Notes: generated from the sequence alone by a model not told the origin. A stretch of 64,000 nt of DNA from Isoperla grammatica (GCA_945910005.1 OX246740.1:59780646-59844645), one strand, 5' to 3'. Shown: positions 23,465 through 36,469, counted from the stretch's first letter. Numbers and translations are program-made.

Positions 23465-24435
23465 AGCGTTGCGTTGCGTCAAGATAATGTTATTCAACCC
23501 TGCCGGCAGAGATGAGAGTGCGTCGCTCTGTACCCACAGCCACCCTTACTCACAACCCTAATGTAACTGGTATATTCATCGTCTCTTTTATTGTTATTAG
23601 GGTGGCATTATGGTCTCGGTTAGGTTGGTAGCTAGTCAAGTGTGGATACACAAAGCAACCGGAAGTAAGGAAACGGTCGTTCGATCCGGATGTGATGTCT
23701 TCCGGATCGTATTGCGCGTGGCGCGTGCGTGCGAATTGAGCTACGCCGTTTGTGTGAATGTAGCTACGCGAGTCGTCGTTTCGAACACACTGGTCAAATG
23801 TTGGGGGGGGCAAATAGCCTCGTAGAGCACTTTCGGGCTCGATTACAGTGGTGGGACGGGTTGGCCCAAGTCTGATTACAAGGGCTGCAAGTGTGCTTGG
23901 GTAGATGGAGATCTTGGAAATAGTTACCAGCGTACATTCTTCACGTCTCACAAGACCTCACTTGCACAATATTCTAATGTCATGTAGCTTTGGTTGCTTC
24001 ATGGTGATTACTTGGATACAGGGGTAAAGCTGTCAAATGGTGTAGCCACGTGGTTTTACAGCAACGTCCTTCATTCACACGAAGTCTTCCTCGCCTGTAA
24101 AAGTGAATGAACATTACATGGATATTATAAATGAAGATGGGTGAATCAATCAGTGATATAAAGATGAACCACACGTACGACGTACTGACGTACACATGTG
24201 TTGGACGTGTATCTACGTCGTCTCGACTGGCCTTTTAAAACACTTGTCTTATTTTATAACCATAAGTATGGATGATATTTAAAATTTACTTGATTGCAAA
24301 GTATAAATTAGAAACACAAACTCTGATAACTACAATATTACAAATATTTTTCACAAATTATCTATACCCAAATTGAGTCCGAAAAACGTCTTCGATGCGG
24401 CGTATCATTCATTATTGAGTTATGATTAAAACAGG
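23465..24435. other. non-coding spacer
   Basis: Moderately GC-rich to 23.95 kb then AT-rich. Short open frames only; poly-G run at 23803-23810. No gene recognised. Confidence 0.5.
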
Positions 24436-24539
24436 GAGTCACACAGTCACGTGCAGTGTGGGGCCGCATTGCATTCTGGTCATAATATTGGCGAGAGTCA
24501 CAGTCACGTGCAGTGTGGGGCCGCATTGCATTCTGGTCA
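24436..24539 (+). repeat. 59-bp-offset duplication with E-box
   Basis: Two near-identical segments start GAGTCACA at 24436 and 24495. Each contains AGTCACGTGCAGTGTGGGG (E-box CACGTG) and ends GCATTGCATTCTGGTCA. The first copy has an extra CA. Confidence 0.85.
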
Positions 24540-24617
24540 CGACCCGAGTCAGCCAAGATTACTGCCGGCCAGGTTGGCGGGCTGACCACAGCTCTAATTG
24601 ACCCTTGTTATCGGGGA

Positions 24618-24652
24618 CCCCCTCCCCCTCCCCCTCCCCCTCCCCCACCCTC
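24618..24652. repeat. (CCCCCT)n tract
   Basis: CCCCCT repeated about five times; the minus strand is a regular G-tract with G-quadruplex potential. Confidence 0.9.
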
Positions 24653-27395
24653 GCAGACGCGCATCAGACCTCTCGACACCCACGTGACATCTCGAGCTGG
24701 TGCACTTTGCTTTGGTGTTGGGGAACCAGGTAGAAAACCTCAGCAAACGATATCTTCAAGACAATTTGTGGAGAATATAGAGTTTTGTGATTGTTAAAAT
24801 AGTTCGAATAGAATGCGTTTTATACCCTACAGTAATGCCAGGGACTTCCTTCATCCAGTAAGTCTTCCGATACATCAGTTTACCAGGACTTGAGTATTGG
24901 GCGTAATCTTATGCTATTGAATAAACGTAGAAATTATATGTTTATGTATACATTCAATCGCACACACAAGCAACAATGTCTGTTCATATATCCCCAAGAG
25001 ATGGAGGTACGTCGTAACGCAACAACTAGGGTCATAAAGCTACTGTGCAGGCTTTGTCAACAGTTTCCCTGTACCGTGTTACTCTTTGCAACACGTTTGT
25101 CTGTGACGTCACCACTTGTCGGGCAGCCAATCAACGCCATCAATACGTGCGGCCATTTTGTTGTCCTCGAGCAATGGCGGTGTCAACACTGTGTCCCCCA
25201 GCCTCAGATAACAGACCATGCCATGAGAAAGCCGACGTTCATCTTCCAACAATGAAGTAGTCTGCAAACTTGCCGGGAACATTACCGTGTTGATGGGGTA
25301 TCCACGCACATCTACACACTTGGTCATCGCCATTTCGCATTCACGAGCGTTGTCGTAGATTGCCGAGTAAACACGAGAATCCCAGGGGATAATTTCGTTT
25401 CCCGCTGGTCTGGTCGGACTCAAATGGCCACTCTCATGATTAGCTTATCTACAGTGTACACACAGGTCGTGCAGGGTACTGTAGTACCGTCCACCCCCTC
25501 CCCCTCCCCCTGGGCACACCGTCACCGATATAGCTCCTGGGGTCAATCCCGGCTGCAATGCAGATGTCACTGGCTCGAATCACGGGCGTACATTGAAGTA
25601 AAACACCAAACACTTGTTCTTAGAAATTACTCAGTTATTTGTAATAAAATGTTCCCGATAAACCATCAAGTCTACCCGGAATCTTCATGTTTCCCGCGCA
25701 CCAGCCAATAATATCAATATCAGGAACCATGAGGACGCTTTCATCTAGCTAGAGAACCTATAGCATGAACTGTTCGGCCAGTCTACGGCAGTGATTGTAT
25801 GTGTGTGTGAGTCTCTCACGGAGCACAGCTTATCCCCCACACAATACACATGCGTGTGCGTGCGTGTGTTTCGAGTGCCCCTGTTGCGAGCCGAGCGTCA
25901 ATGAGCGGGGGTGGAGTCTTAAGGTGTCGTGCCAATACGCATGTGCGAGTTCACGCCTCGAGAAGGCGGAGAGAAATATTGGCGCCATCACTATTTTTGA
26001 TAATTCACACCGCGGTTCGAGCGCTCGCCCGTGCGGCGAACTAGCCTTGGTTGGGCTCGGACCTCGTTCTGATAGTCATCTTCGCCCTTCAGCTTCAGTC
26101 ATTCCAAACAGTCTGCGCTCATGCACGCGGCTGAGGTGGTAATGTCTGTCACATCGCCAGCACAATGGTCCATTCTAACAGTACTACGCTTGTGTGTCCA
26201 CCGTGACTCAAGCCCTGAGTGCAACACGCTACGGGCGTGTACAGACCTCGATCCCAGTCGATAACGGAGGATCTGGGTTCGAGTCCCAGCGGAGATGGAA
26301 GGCAGCGTCTCACACGTGGTTAGGGGGGTGTTATGCGACGACATGATGGATGGCAGCGAGACTAGCGCCGCGTGGCGGAGGGGGAGGCAATGAGCCGCAA
26401 CCCGACAAGACAAAACACGGCACAAATTATATCGAAACAAACTATCTGTGAGCGAGGGAGGGGGAGCGGGTTGTGTCACTGTCTTGCAGGGTGGGTGTCA
26501 GGAAGCGAGGAGTATCGAGACGCGGCCTATCAAGGCTCATGTCAACCTAGGCACCACAGAGATACGAACCCTCGCCCGCCTATACGCCTAGGCCTCCAAA
26601 GTAGACTGTATAGCGGCGAAAACGTGCCCCTTCCCGAGACTATTCGAAAAAGACTCGATAAGAAGTTCTCTCCCTTGAAGGACAACTTGTTGATGCAAAT
26701 AATACCCATTGATAAGCACAGCGGGGTAGATAGTTTGAAAAGCGCGCGTCTTCTTAGGGCGCGACGGTGGCGCTGCCACGGCTACACCGCCTCATGCACT
26801 TATCAGTGGCGCCGCACATCCTGTGGTCAAGTGCGGACTAACAAGGAGATTAGCCTGTTGATCAGCGTGATTGCTCATTGAGACAAGCGTGAGAAGGGGA
26901 CACGGATGTAGCCCCACATCGCGGGACAAGCAATCGAACACATGACACGCCAGATCAAACAAAAATTATGAAGATTAGACTTTCCGTTGTAACTTTTGTC
27001 TCATGGTCTCATGCCGACATCAGATCCTTATGTACTGCCCCTTTCATCCACTGTGTCTCATCGAAACTTGACAGCTTGCTGGTGTTCTTTCACACAAGGC
27101 AGTCGTCCTCTTAGTAGAGAGCACAGGCCTCAGTTGTCACGCCCACTGCGTTTAGAATATCCAGGTACCCAACCCCACTAACGGACCTGTGTCATGTCAA
27201 GTATAGATGGTCATTGGTCAAGTGTATCAGATCAGAGGTTCATCGTCTGAGTGTGAGGCCGTGGGCCCCCCCGGGACAGCGGCGACCGCAGCGCAATCTG
27301 GCTAATAGGATGAGCACTAGTGGTGCTGCTACACAACATGCGACCAGGGGACGTCTTGTCCCTCAGGCACAGACGAGGTAACGTGGCCCAGTCAC
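24653..27395. other. non-coding, GC-richer region with tRNA-like fragments
   Basis: No coherent gene. A perfect TGACGTCA lies at 25104-25111 and a YY1-like GCGGCCATTTT near 25149. Frames of 95-169 codons exist on both strands but have no recognisable domain and no consistent codon bias. A second weak minus-strand B-box-like GGGTTCGTATCTC lies near 26555. Confidence 0.5.
26236..26300 (+). mobile_element. tRNA-like sequence with perfect T-arm (probable SINE relic)
   Basis: CTGGG-TTCGAGT-CCCAG (26273-26289) is a perfect 5-bp T-stem with a canonical T-loop and doubles as a Pol III B-box. Upstream sequence does not form acceptable D and anticodon arms and no acceptor stem closes, so this is not called as a tRNA gene. 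Confidence 0.5.
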
Positions 27396-27545
27396 GACAT
27401 GGCGGCCCTTAGCGCAGGGCCAGGGTCGCACTCTTCAGGGCGCTGCTGGTTTGACATGGCGGCCCTTAGCACAGGGGCAGGGTCGCACTCTTCAGGGCGC
27501 TGCTGGTTTGACATAGCGGCCCTTAGCACAGGGGCAGGGTCGCGC
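27396..27545 (+). repeat. 57-bp tandem repeat, about 2.6 copies
   Basis: Units start GACATGGCGGCCCTTAGC at 27396 and 27453, and GACATAGCGG at 27510. The ACATGGCGGC core is YY1-like. It directly precedes the CRE array. Confidence 0.92.
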
Positions 27546-27582
27546 AATTATAGTCTGTCTGTCATTCAGCCACGTGTCATGT

Positions 27583-28272
27583 GATACTGTTTTCTGATTT
27601 GTCAGTTGGCTACAAAGCCTTCTTCGCTGTTGGTATCTGTGACGTCACGATGTATGCGATGTTGTACTGATACTGTTTTCTGATTTGTCAGTTGGCTACA
27701 AAGCCTTCTTCGCTGTTGGTATCTGTGACGTCACGATGTATGCGATGTTGTACTGATACTGTTTTCTGATTTGTCAGTTGGCTACAAAGCCTTCTTCGCT
27801 GTTGGTATCTGTGACGTCACGATGTATGCGATGTTGTACTGATACTGTTTTCTGATTTGTCAGTTGGCTACAAAGCCTTCTTCGCTGTTGGTATCTGTGA
27901 CGTCACGATGTATGCGATGTTGTACTGATACTGTTTTCTGATTTGTCAGTTGGCTACAAAGCCTTCTTCGCTGTTGGTATCTGTGACGTCACGATGTATG
28001 TGATGTTGTACTGATACTGTTTTCTGATTTGTCAGTTGGCTACAAAGCCTTCTTCGCTGTTGGTATCTGTGACGTCACGATGTATGTGATGTTGTACTGA
28101 TACTGTTTTCTGATTTGTCAGTTGGCTACAAAGCCTTCTTCGCTGTTGGTATCTGTGACGTCACGATGTATGTGATGTTGTACTGATACTGTTTTCTGAT
28201 TTGTCAGTTGGCTACAAAGCCTTCTTCGCTGTAGTGGTATCTGTGACGTCACGACGTATGCGATGTTGTACT
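27583..28272 (+). repeat. 86-bp minisatellite with a CRE in every unit, 8 copies
   Basis: Units start GATACTGTTTTCTG at 27583 and every 86 bp. Every unit carries the perfect palindrome TGACGTCA, the full cAMP-response element bound by CREB/ATF bZIP dimers, at 27640, 27726, 27812, 27898, 27984, 28070, 28156 and 28244. Outside the CRE, variation is limited to ATGCGATG/ATGTGATG and a small insertion in the last unit. Array and motif are seen directly; enhancer activity is inference. Confidence 0.95.
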
Positions 28273-31011
28273 GGTAGCGAGAAGAAGAGGGGGAGGGGGC
28301 GTTTTTGAGCTTCTATAGCGTCAATATATTGGACGAATAAAAATATTCTTCCAATATGCAATTTTAAATAATTTATATCACGTTTTTTTAATGATGTTTT
28401 TGGTCATGTCGCTTGCAAAATAATTCTCTCGGGCTGCGGCAGAACAACCCATGGCTATACTGGTTAAACGCCGTGAGTTGACCACCATGCAAGGCCCAAG
28501 ACAAGTCCCACGGCCCGGGGCCCGGGGCCCCAACCTCCCGAGGTCTCGGCGATCAGTGAGATGATACGCAGTTAATTATTACATCCAGGGCTCCTAATTA
28601 AATGACAGATCCATAACTTAGTCCACCTGAATGCAGATTGATTACTTAATGATTTAACCTACGATATTCAGTTTCAACTGACAGCCTTATATTTTTGATC
28701 TAGTTGGGGGACCATCAAAAATAATTAAAATCAATTATTGCTAGCTAATGATAGGCTTGTAAATTACGTACGTGATAAGGTTTGCATACATTGTGAATGT
28801 TGGGGCCACCCACTGTAGGATACATATAATAGCCCGGGCGGACGTGGTAGGATGGTTGCAGTTTACCCACAAACACTACTCATGCAAGCCTACATAATCA
28901 TGGGTTTCCCTTGTAAGGGAATCAAATGTCTAGGCTGGAGCCCAGGGCATAAATTAGTGACCTATGGAAAGTGAATAACGCAGCCATAGTTTGTTCATGA
29001 GTTGTGGGTAATTGTTTAACTAAACTGTTTCCGAGAATTCATTTCGCTATTTGGGCATTAAATGATTCTCCCCGTCGCATAAATTATAAAATTACCTATA
29101 TAGATTCACTTATTGATAGATTGTGTTTGTTTTCTATAGATTAGGATAATGAAACGCGATTTCATAGTGCGTGTGTGTGCGTGTGCGTGTGCGTGTGATG
29201 GTTGTTAACGAATGTTCTGACGATTAGAAGGAGGTTGCGCTCACTGCCTGATTGATTGTACGTTAAGTTATAACCCGTTTATATTAATAAGTTGGTTGAT
29301 AAAAATATTCATGCGAGAATTATTAATACATATAGTATAATGTTTATAAAGCTTGTCTCTGATAATTGTCACGTGATACAAATTGAGCGGGCCCAGCCTC
29401 GCATTGGGTGGGGTAGGCTAAACCACCACCTCAATTTGTAGCGTGTGATAATGCCCAGAAACAAACAGACTCGTACATTTTAAGCTGGTGCCACGTGGGG
29501 TCTCCTCTTCTAGATCGATCGCAGTCCTGTAAATTAATGAGACCCCCGGCCCAATAGACCGTGATTATGCCCAGATAATGACCCAACCTTCGGGTGGACG
29601 CGGATCGGATGGCTTTATGACATTAATTTTCAATTTACCATTTGCTGCACGCGACCAGTGGCTTCGTTTCAAATCACGGCCCAACAACATTGCTGTAGTA
29701 TTGTAAACAAAGTACGACCATGCAGTCATTGTTATTTCAACAATGAACAAGTACAGCACCATGCATCAATGTAATTTTAAATTTGTGTTCACTACAACTA
29801 TTAATGAGTATTGTTAACTAGAATCCAAATTTTCAAATGATTTCGTGTATAAATAAAGAAGTAAGGATAATTTTCAGTTAAATATAATATGCCGTTTAGG
29901 CCATAATACGTCGTTCTCGGAAAAGTAGTTCTATGTAGCTGTACCGAGGTGGTTGTCCCGTGTAATAATCGCTACAAGACTATCCCGCGGGACAGTGTTC
30001 GTGACGTCACGCGGGGCACTTGCATAATGTACATGATTGGCTGATGGGATCGATAAGCAATATGGGGCTGTAGCGATCACAAGCGGCTCGGCTGACAAGA
30101 CAAGTGGATCTAATGTAATTACTTTACGAGGAAATGTAGGACAGCTACCCCGTGTCTTCGGGCACCTCCCCTGGCTCTAGGACAGCTACGATAGCCCGTG
30201 TGGGGGAGGGGGTGTCTTCGGGCAGACCTCCCCTGGCTCCAACACTATAACGAGGGCTTCATTCATTTGGAATATGCTCTGTGCGAGATTAAGAAGAGTT
30301 TTTGATATCTATTGACGTCATTTTGAAGTCGTCAATAACCAAAATTGATGTCAACAAACATGTTCGTAGGTATAACATATTTAATTCATTGAATAAACGG
30401 AACATTTAGAAGTAAATCTCGTTTTAGTTTTGTCGACACAATACTTTAGTTTCAGTCCGATAGGTCATCCTTGTCTTGAGCTTTTAATGCGTCGATTAGT
30501 CTTTAAAACTTTATCCGTCAACGGCGATGTTTTATTCCTTTTCTCTTATCTTGAAAGTTTTCCACTAAACTTTATCTTTCACAAAGTATCATATAAAGCT
30601 ACCAAACAAACTTGGCATAAGAAACAACAACAACAACCTGTTTGTGGAACGAGAATTGTCTTATTCTACTTTAGCCCTCAACTTCCATGGAAGAGTTTAG
30701 CTGGCTCTGTCCTTTACTTACATGCTTATAAGACATATTTGACATTCTTGGCTTCCTCTGGGATGCAGACGTAATAATTGTAAAGTGAAAGAATATGAGC
30801 AATATCTGCATCATGCCCACGATTTAGTAGCAGCAGTTTCTTCTGTCACCGCGTAAACTTACCCAAGACTAATCTAAACTAATGACCAAAACTAATACAA
30901 ATAAGTGTCGGATCTCTCAAATATTTTATTTCTCATGTAACTTGTGATAGGCTATACAAAATAAAGTGTTTTCCCTCGTCTCACTCGTATTGAGCATACC
31001 CGGCGCCTCTA
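28273..31011. other. non-coding spacer
   Basis: Contains a self-complementary GGCCCGGGGCCCGGGGCC block near 28512, a short GTGTGC microsatellite near 29170, TGACGTCA at 30002-30009 and 30313-30320, and otherwise AT-rich unique DNA. A 114-codon frame at 30430 is T-rich and matches nothing I know. Confidence 0.5.
30138..30240 (+). repeat. imperfect tandem duplication
   Basis: Two copies begin AGGACAGCTAC at 30138 and 30179 and end CCTCCCCTGGCTC. The second has an inserted G-rich segment (GTGTGGGGGAGGGGGTG). Both contain GTGTCTTCGGGCA. Confidence 0.75.
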
Positions 31012-31026
31012 CCCCCCCCCCCCCCC
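31012..31026. repeat. poly-C, 15 bases
   Basis: Uninterrupted run of 15 C; one of several long C/G homopolymers in the window. Confidence 0.95.
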
Positions 31027-31200
31027 ATCACCGCTGCTACCCAAGTGCATACAGAGTGAGATTTGTACTTCGTAGTGGCCTGACGTGTGTGTGTGTACAA
31101 CAGGTGAAGATAATGTTGTGCTTTCCGCTCGTATGTTGGCTACGATGCTAATCGAGACCATGAGTGGGAGATGTACGACCACCGGACATTGTTGCCCAAG

Positions 31201-31265
31201 CCAGGGTTCGAACCTGGAACACAGGAACCTAATAGACAACAACTTGCTACCGTTTTCATCGTTTA
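31201..31265 (-). mobile_element. tRNA-derived SINE head (minus strand)
   Basis: On the minus strand CCAGG-TTCGAAC-CCTGG (31201-31217) is a perfect T-arm and B-box. A box-A-like GGTAGCAAGTTGTTG lies upstream at a tRNA-like distance. The rest does not fold as a complete tRNA, so a SINE relic is preferred. Confidence 0.5.
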
Positions 31266-31292
31266 GTCCAACAGAGTGCGATGGTGTAACTT

Positions 31293-31310
31293 CCCCCCCC
31301 CCCCCCCCCC
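31293..31310. repeat. poly-C, 18 bases
   Basis: Uninterrupted run of 18 C followed by GCCCG, about 75 bp from the tRNA-like segment. Confidence 0.95.
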
Positions 31311-33376
31311 GCCCGTGTTCAAGTATGTGACCTTCGCGAGAAATAGCTAGCATCGCGATCTTGTCAGGTTCGGCAGTGTGTGATGCTGCAGCTCGCCCGG
31401 TAGCTGTCAAGAGATAACACAGAGATAGATAGCAAGTGTTTTGTTTTACATAGGTACACTCGCTTGCCGGTCCCGCCAAGAGATCGCAGCACTAGTGACT
31501 CTCTTGGCATTTCGTTGCCGTCGAAATTTTTATCTTACCTCGAAAATATAAGAATTTGTATATTGGCTCAATTCTATGGATATTGATGGATATGGATATT
31601 AGTTGAAGTCATGGAGTGAGAAGCTCACGAAATATGTGGCATGTTTGGCAAAGCAAAGAGGAAGGTAAAGCGTATGGTTGAAACCAAGGCAGGCAGGCAA
31701 TGACAAGCACCACGATAGCGATCATGTCGCGAGCTCCTCAATTAATATCCCTCAGATTCCTCGCATAGCGATCCGATGTCCCGACACGTGGTCCCGACTT
31801 GTTAGGACGGAGCTAAGGTCCCACGCCGAGAATCCCAAGAATGCGCCGTCTACCCCTCTTTCACCGTTTCTTATTGTTTTTTCTCTTCGCATCCCTCAAA
31901 ACTAATAAGCTACAAATACCTTACGTATTTTTTACGAAAGAATTTTCTTCTCAATTAGAAAGAATTCCGCGCCAGCCCGTAACAAATTGCTTACTCTCTC
32001 TCTTGCGTTGCGCTAAATTAAAATCGGCTTGGTTTATGACAACGTTGTTGGATGAGCATGAACCGAGCAGACAACGACCCGGGCTGATTGACCTATTTCA
32101 TGAGCGCATCGTCAGGCGGCCTCTGATCATCATCGTCAGTGAAACACAATACATCAAGACGATCACCCGAACACTTAGCATGATTAACAAGCAAACTACT
32201 GAACATCACTCGGGGAGTATTATCAAGCCATTAGATATTAGAATAACCAGTCAGGCTCAAAATGGTTTAGATGAAGAAGTTCTAAGAGAGACGTCTATAT
32301 TTAGGAAAATAAGACGACAAAAACGATACCACTAAATGTATAATAAATTTTATTAAATATATTAGACCTCGGTACTCAAACTCCTTGCGTGTAATTAGCA
32401 GTTGCGTGTACCAAGTTGATTCAAGTCGAGTGTCCAGTGTGTTCCGTGTTGAGTTGAGGCGAGTGTCCGCTATTCGTTCTATTACCGCGACCAGTGCATC
32501 AAATGTCGCACGAAAAACTTCGTATATTTCCCTCTCGCGTCGCTAGCCTCGACTTCAATTTCCCTCATGTCTCCAGGAAGCTGGCGGTCGTGCGGCGAAC
32601 GCGCGACGCTTTACGCCCGAAACTTACGCGCGGCGTCGCGTCTTGTCTTGAACGCCAACGACGCTTATACGCCGAGAAATGAACGACGCAAGTGACCAAG
32701 CAATCAGACAAGAGAGCAGTCAATCGCAGGCGACGTCGTGTACACCCCGACGTGATAACGTTGACCGACGTCGTTGTACGCCCCAACCTGCAAACATTGA
32801 CCTCCCTAAACACGGTGACGAGCGTTGCGCGTTTACGAAGATCGTCCACTGATTTCTCACTGTAATTTTCATAATACACCGTTAAGAGTCTTACTCAAAA
32901 TCCATAGCTTGAAAAGCGTGAACATTTATGGTTTTTTGCTCACATCTTTAACATTACATTCAGAATCAAAATTTTGAATTGTTGCAGGACCAAATATTTT
33001 CTATATGTATTCTTCAAAAAGTGATGCAACATTGATTGGGTTTGGTTAAAAGTAGAAAATCTCAATAATATCTCGAATGACGAATTGTCTAATTTGATCC
33101 ACTTTTTTAAAAACATCTGTACGTCTTGATAATGCCCAGCCCCGCATTTTTTAAATCTTGTACTTGAGTGGGTAGACAATAAAAAGTAATTGATTTATTT
33201 TATTTATTTATACTAAAAAATTACAAAAATTATAGGCTACACACGAAAATGAGCACAATTTAATTATTGTCCGGTAAAAGTTTGCTCCACTTGTGTATTT
33301 TAAATATGTAAGGGAAACTATCAAAACTATCGTTTCTAAATCACACGTTTGCTTTGAATTCAACAACTAACTGATG
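31311..33376. other. non-coding spacer
   Basis: The left part is unique, and the segment 32590-32830 is CpG-rich with repeated GACGTCGT/GCGACGC words but no gene. A 164-codon frame at 31841-32335 is considered non-genic (see rejected items). The right end carries the dispersed AT-rich repeat listed next. Confidence 0.5.
32890..33225. mobile_element. dispersed AT-rich repeat, fullest copy
   Basis: Blocks of this segment recur diverged elsewhere. AAAAGCGTGAAC ... AACATTACATTCAGAATCAA matches 63112-63165. ATAATATCTC...TTTAATTTG-like words match about 39680-39710. TGAGTGGGTAGAC followed by GTAATT matches 41162-41190. The right end has a TTTATTTATTT tail. It looks like an old non-autonomous element; class unknown. 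Confidence 0.4.
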
Positions 33377-36064
33377 GTTCGTTTCATTTGGTGTAGGGGC
33401 CGGGTCATAACGTTATACTTTGTGGGTAGAAACCAGAACATTCAAGTAAGTTCGTTTCATTTGGTGTAGGTGCCGGTCATAACGTTATACTTTGTGGGTA
33501 GAAACCAGAACATTCTAGTAAGTTCGTTTCATTTGGTGTAGGTGCCGGTCATAACGCTATACTTTGTGGGTAGAAACCAGAACATTCTAGTAAGTTCGTT
33601 TCATTTGGTGTAGGAGCCGGTCATAACGTTATACTTTGTGGGTAGAAACCAGAACATTCTAGTAAGTTCGTATCATTTGGTGTAGGGGCCGGTCATAACG
33701 TTATACTTTGTGGGTAGAAACCAGAACATTCAAGTAAGTTCGTTTCATTTGGTGTAGGTGCCGGTCATAACGTTATACTTTGTGGGTAGAAACCAGAACA
33801 TTCAAGTAAGTTCGTTTCATTTGGTGTAGGTGCCGGTCATAACGTTATACTTTGTGGGTAGAAACCAGAACATTCTAGTAAGTTCGTTTCATTTGGTGTA
33901 GGTGCCGGTCATAACGTTATACTTTGTGGGTAGAAACCAGAACATTCTAGTAAGTTCGTTTCATTTGGTGTAGGTGCCGGTCATAACGTTATACTTTGTG
34001 GGTAGAAACCAGAACATTCTAGTAAGTTCGTTTCATTTGGTGTAGGTGCCGGTCATAACGTTATACTTTGTGGGTAGAAGCCAGAACATTCAAGTAAGTT
34101 CGTATCATTTGGTGTAGGTGCCGGTCATAACGTTATACTTTGTGGGTAGAAACCAGAACATTCAAGTAAGTTCGTTTCATTTGGTGTAGGTGCCGGTCAT
34201 AACGTTATACTTTGTGGGTAGAAACCAGAACGTTCTAGTTAAGTTCGTTTCATTTGGTGTAGGTGCCGGTCATAACGTTATACTTTGTGGGTAGAAACCA
34301 GAACATTCTAGTAAGTTCGTTTCATTTGGTGTAGGTGCCGGTCATAACGTTATACTTAGTGGGTAGAAACCAGAACATTCTAGTAAGTTCGTTTCTTTTG
34401 GTTTAGGTGCCGGTCATAACGTTATACTTTGTGGGTAGAAACCAGAACATTCTAGTAAGTCTTTCATTTGGTGCAGGTGCCGGTCATAACGTTATACTTA
34501 GTGGGTAGAAACCAGAACATTCAAGGAAGTTCGTTTCATTTGGTGTAGGAGCCGGTCATAACGTTTTACTTTGTGGGTAGAAACCAGAACATTCTAGTAA
34601 GTTCGTTTCATTTGGTGTAGGTGCCGGTCATGACGTTATACTTTGTGGGTAGAAACCAGAACATTCTAGTTAGTCTTTCATTTGGTGTAGGTGCCGGTCA
34701 TAACGTTATACTTAGTGGGTAGAAACCAGAACATTCAAGGAAGTTCGTATCATTTGGTGTAGGGGCCGGTCATAACGTTATACTTTGTGGGTAGAAACCA
34801 GAACATTCAAGTAAGTTCGTTTCATTTGGTGTAGGTGCCGGTCATAACGTTATACTTTGTGGGTAGAAACCAGAACATTCAAGTAAGTTCGTTTCATTTG
34901 GTGTAGGTGCCGGTCATAACGTTATACTTTGTGGGTAGAAACCAGAACATTCTAGTAAGTTCGTTTCATTTGGTGTAGGTGCCGGTCATAACGTTATACT
35001 TTGTGGGTAGAAACCAGAACATTCTAGTAAGTTCGTTTCATTTGGTGTAGGTGCCGGTCATAACGTTATACTTTGTGGGTAGAAACCAGAACATTCTAGT
35101 AAGTTCGTTTCATTTGGTGTAGGTGCCGGTCATAACGTTATACTTTGTGGGTAGAAGCCAGAACATTCAAGTAAGTTCGTATCATTTGGTGTAGGTGCCG
35201 GTCATAACGTTATACTTTGTGGGTAGAAACCAGAACATTCAAGTAAGTTCGTTTCATTTGGTGTAGGTGCCGGTCATAACGTTATACTTTGTGGGTAGAA
35301 ACCAGAACGTTCTAGTTAAGTTCGTTTCATTTGGTGTAGGTGCCGGTCATAACGTTATACTTTGTGGGTAGAAACCAGAACATTCTAGTAAGTTCGTTTC
35401 ATTTGGTGTAGGTGCCGGTCATAACGTTATACTTAGTGGGTAGAAACCAGAACATTCTAGTAAGTTCGTTTCTTTTGGTTTAGGTGCCGGTCATAACGTT
35501 ATACTTTGTGGGTAGAAACCAGAACATTCTAGTAAGTCTTTCATTTGGTGCAGGTGCCGGTCATAACGTTATAGTTTGTGGGTAGAAACCAGAACATTCT
35601 AGTAAGTTCGTTTCATTTGGTGTAGGTGCCGGTCATAACGTTATACTTTGTGGGTAGAAACCAGAACGTTCTTGTAAGTTCGTTTCATTTGGTGTAGGTG
35701 CCGGTCATAACGTTATACTTTGTGGGTAGAAACCAGAACATTCTAGTAAGTTCGTTTCATTTGGTGTAGGTGCCGGTCATAACGTTATACTTAGTGGGTA
35801 GAAACCAGAACATTCAAGTAAGTTCGTTTCATTTGGTGTAGGTGCCGGTCATAACGCTATACTTAGTGGGTAGAAACCAGAACATTCAAGTAAGTTCGTT
35901 TCATTTGGTGTAGGTGCCGGTCATAACGCTATACTTTGTGGGTAGAAACCAGAACATTCTAGTAAGTTCGTTTCATTTGGTGTAGGTGCCGGTCATAACG
36001 CTATACTTTGTGGGTAGAAACCAGAACATTCTAGTAAGTTCGTTTCATTTGGTGTAGGTGCCGG
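33377..36064 (+). repeat. 72-bp minisatellite, about 37 copies
   Basis: Units start GTTCGTTTCATTTGGTGTAG and contain GCCGGTCATAACGTTATAC. Rare variants (GTATCATTTGG with GGGGCC, GTAGAAGCC, CGTTCTAGTTAAG, TTTCTTTTGGTTTAG, AAGTCTTTCATTTGGTGCAG) recur in the same order 1077 bp apart, showing an internal block duplication. No coding role. Confidence 0.97.
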
Positions 36065-36469
36065 GTCAGAGCTCACATCGCTAATAAACATCATCCGGCC
36101 TTGCACTATCCATTGCAGATGGCATTCCCGTGAACCTGGCACCTCCACCAACGGTTAAAACTCAGTTAATTTAATCAACAACAATAATGTGAACGTTCAG
36201 TTAGCTAAAGTAGTTGTCGGGTTCTGACACAGATGGCAGCAGTGTCGTGTGAGCCTGGCTGTACCCTGATGTATCTATTCCGTGGTGTAAGTTGCCTGGC
36301 AACCCCCCCTGACCTCTCACTTGCAGATGGCACCGAGGGGGTGGGGGAGAGGGGGGACACATCGCGAACAGAGCTCTCTCGCGGAGTGGGGGGGAATTGA
36401 AGAAATCAGTCTTCCGATCACAACCGGATGTATGTCGACGTTAACCGATGCTTGGCGAGCTGGGTCCAG
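36065..36469. other. short unique spacer between arrays
   Basis: Contains two CTTGCAGATGGCA/ATTGCAGATGGCA words, GTTGCCTGGCAAC (36292 region; an X-box-like palindrome that shares GTTGCC with the 85-bp satellite) and a GGGGGAGAGGGGGGA purine tract. No gene. Confidence 0.5.

Noticed and set aside
26236..26300. Functional tRNA gene
   Set aside because: The T-arm is perfect, but D-arm, anticodon arm and acceptor stem do not form. The tRNA-like segments near 11.0, 31.2, 42.55, 43.0, 54.6 and 55.65 kb fail in the same way.
31841..32335. 164-codon plus-strand frame
   Set aside because: Has an ATG and is the longest frame outside arrays apart from Spindly, but shows no domain, no codon bias and no splice or promoter context. 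Expected occasionally by chance.
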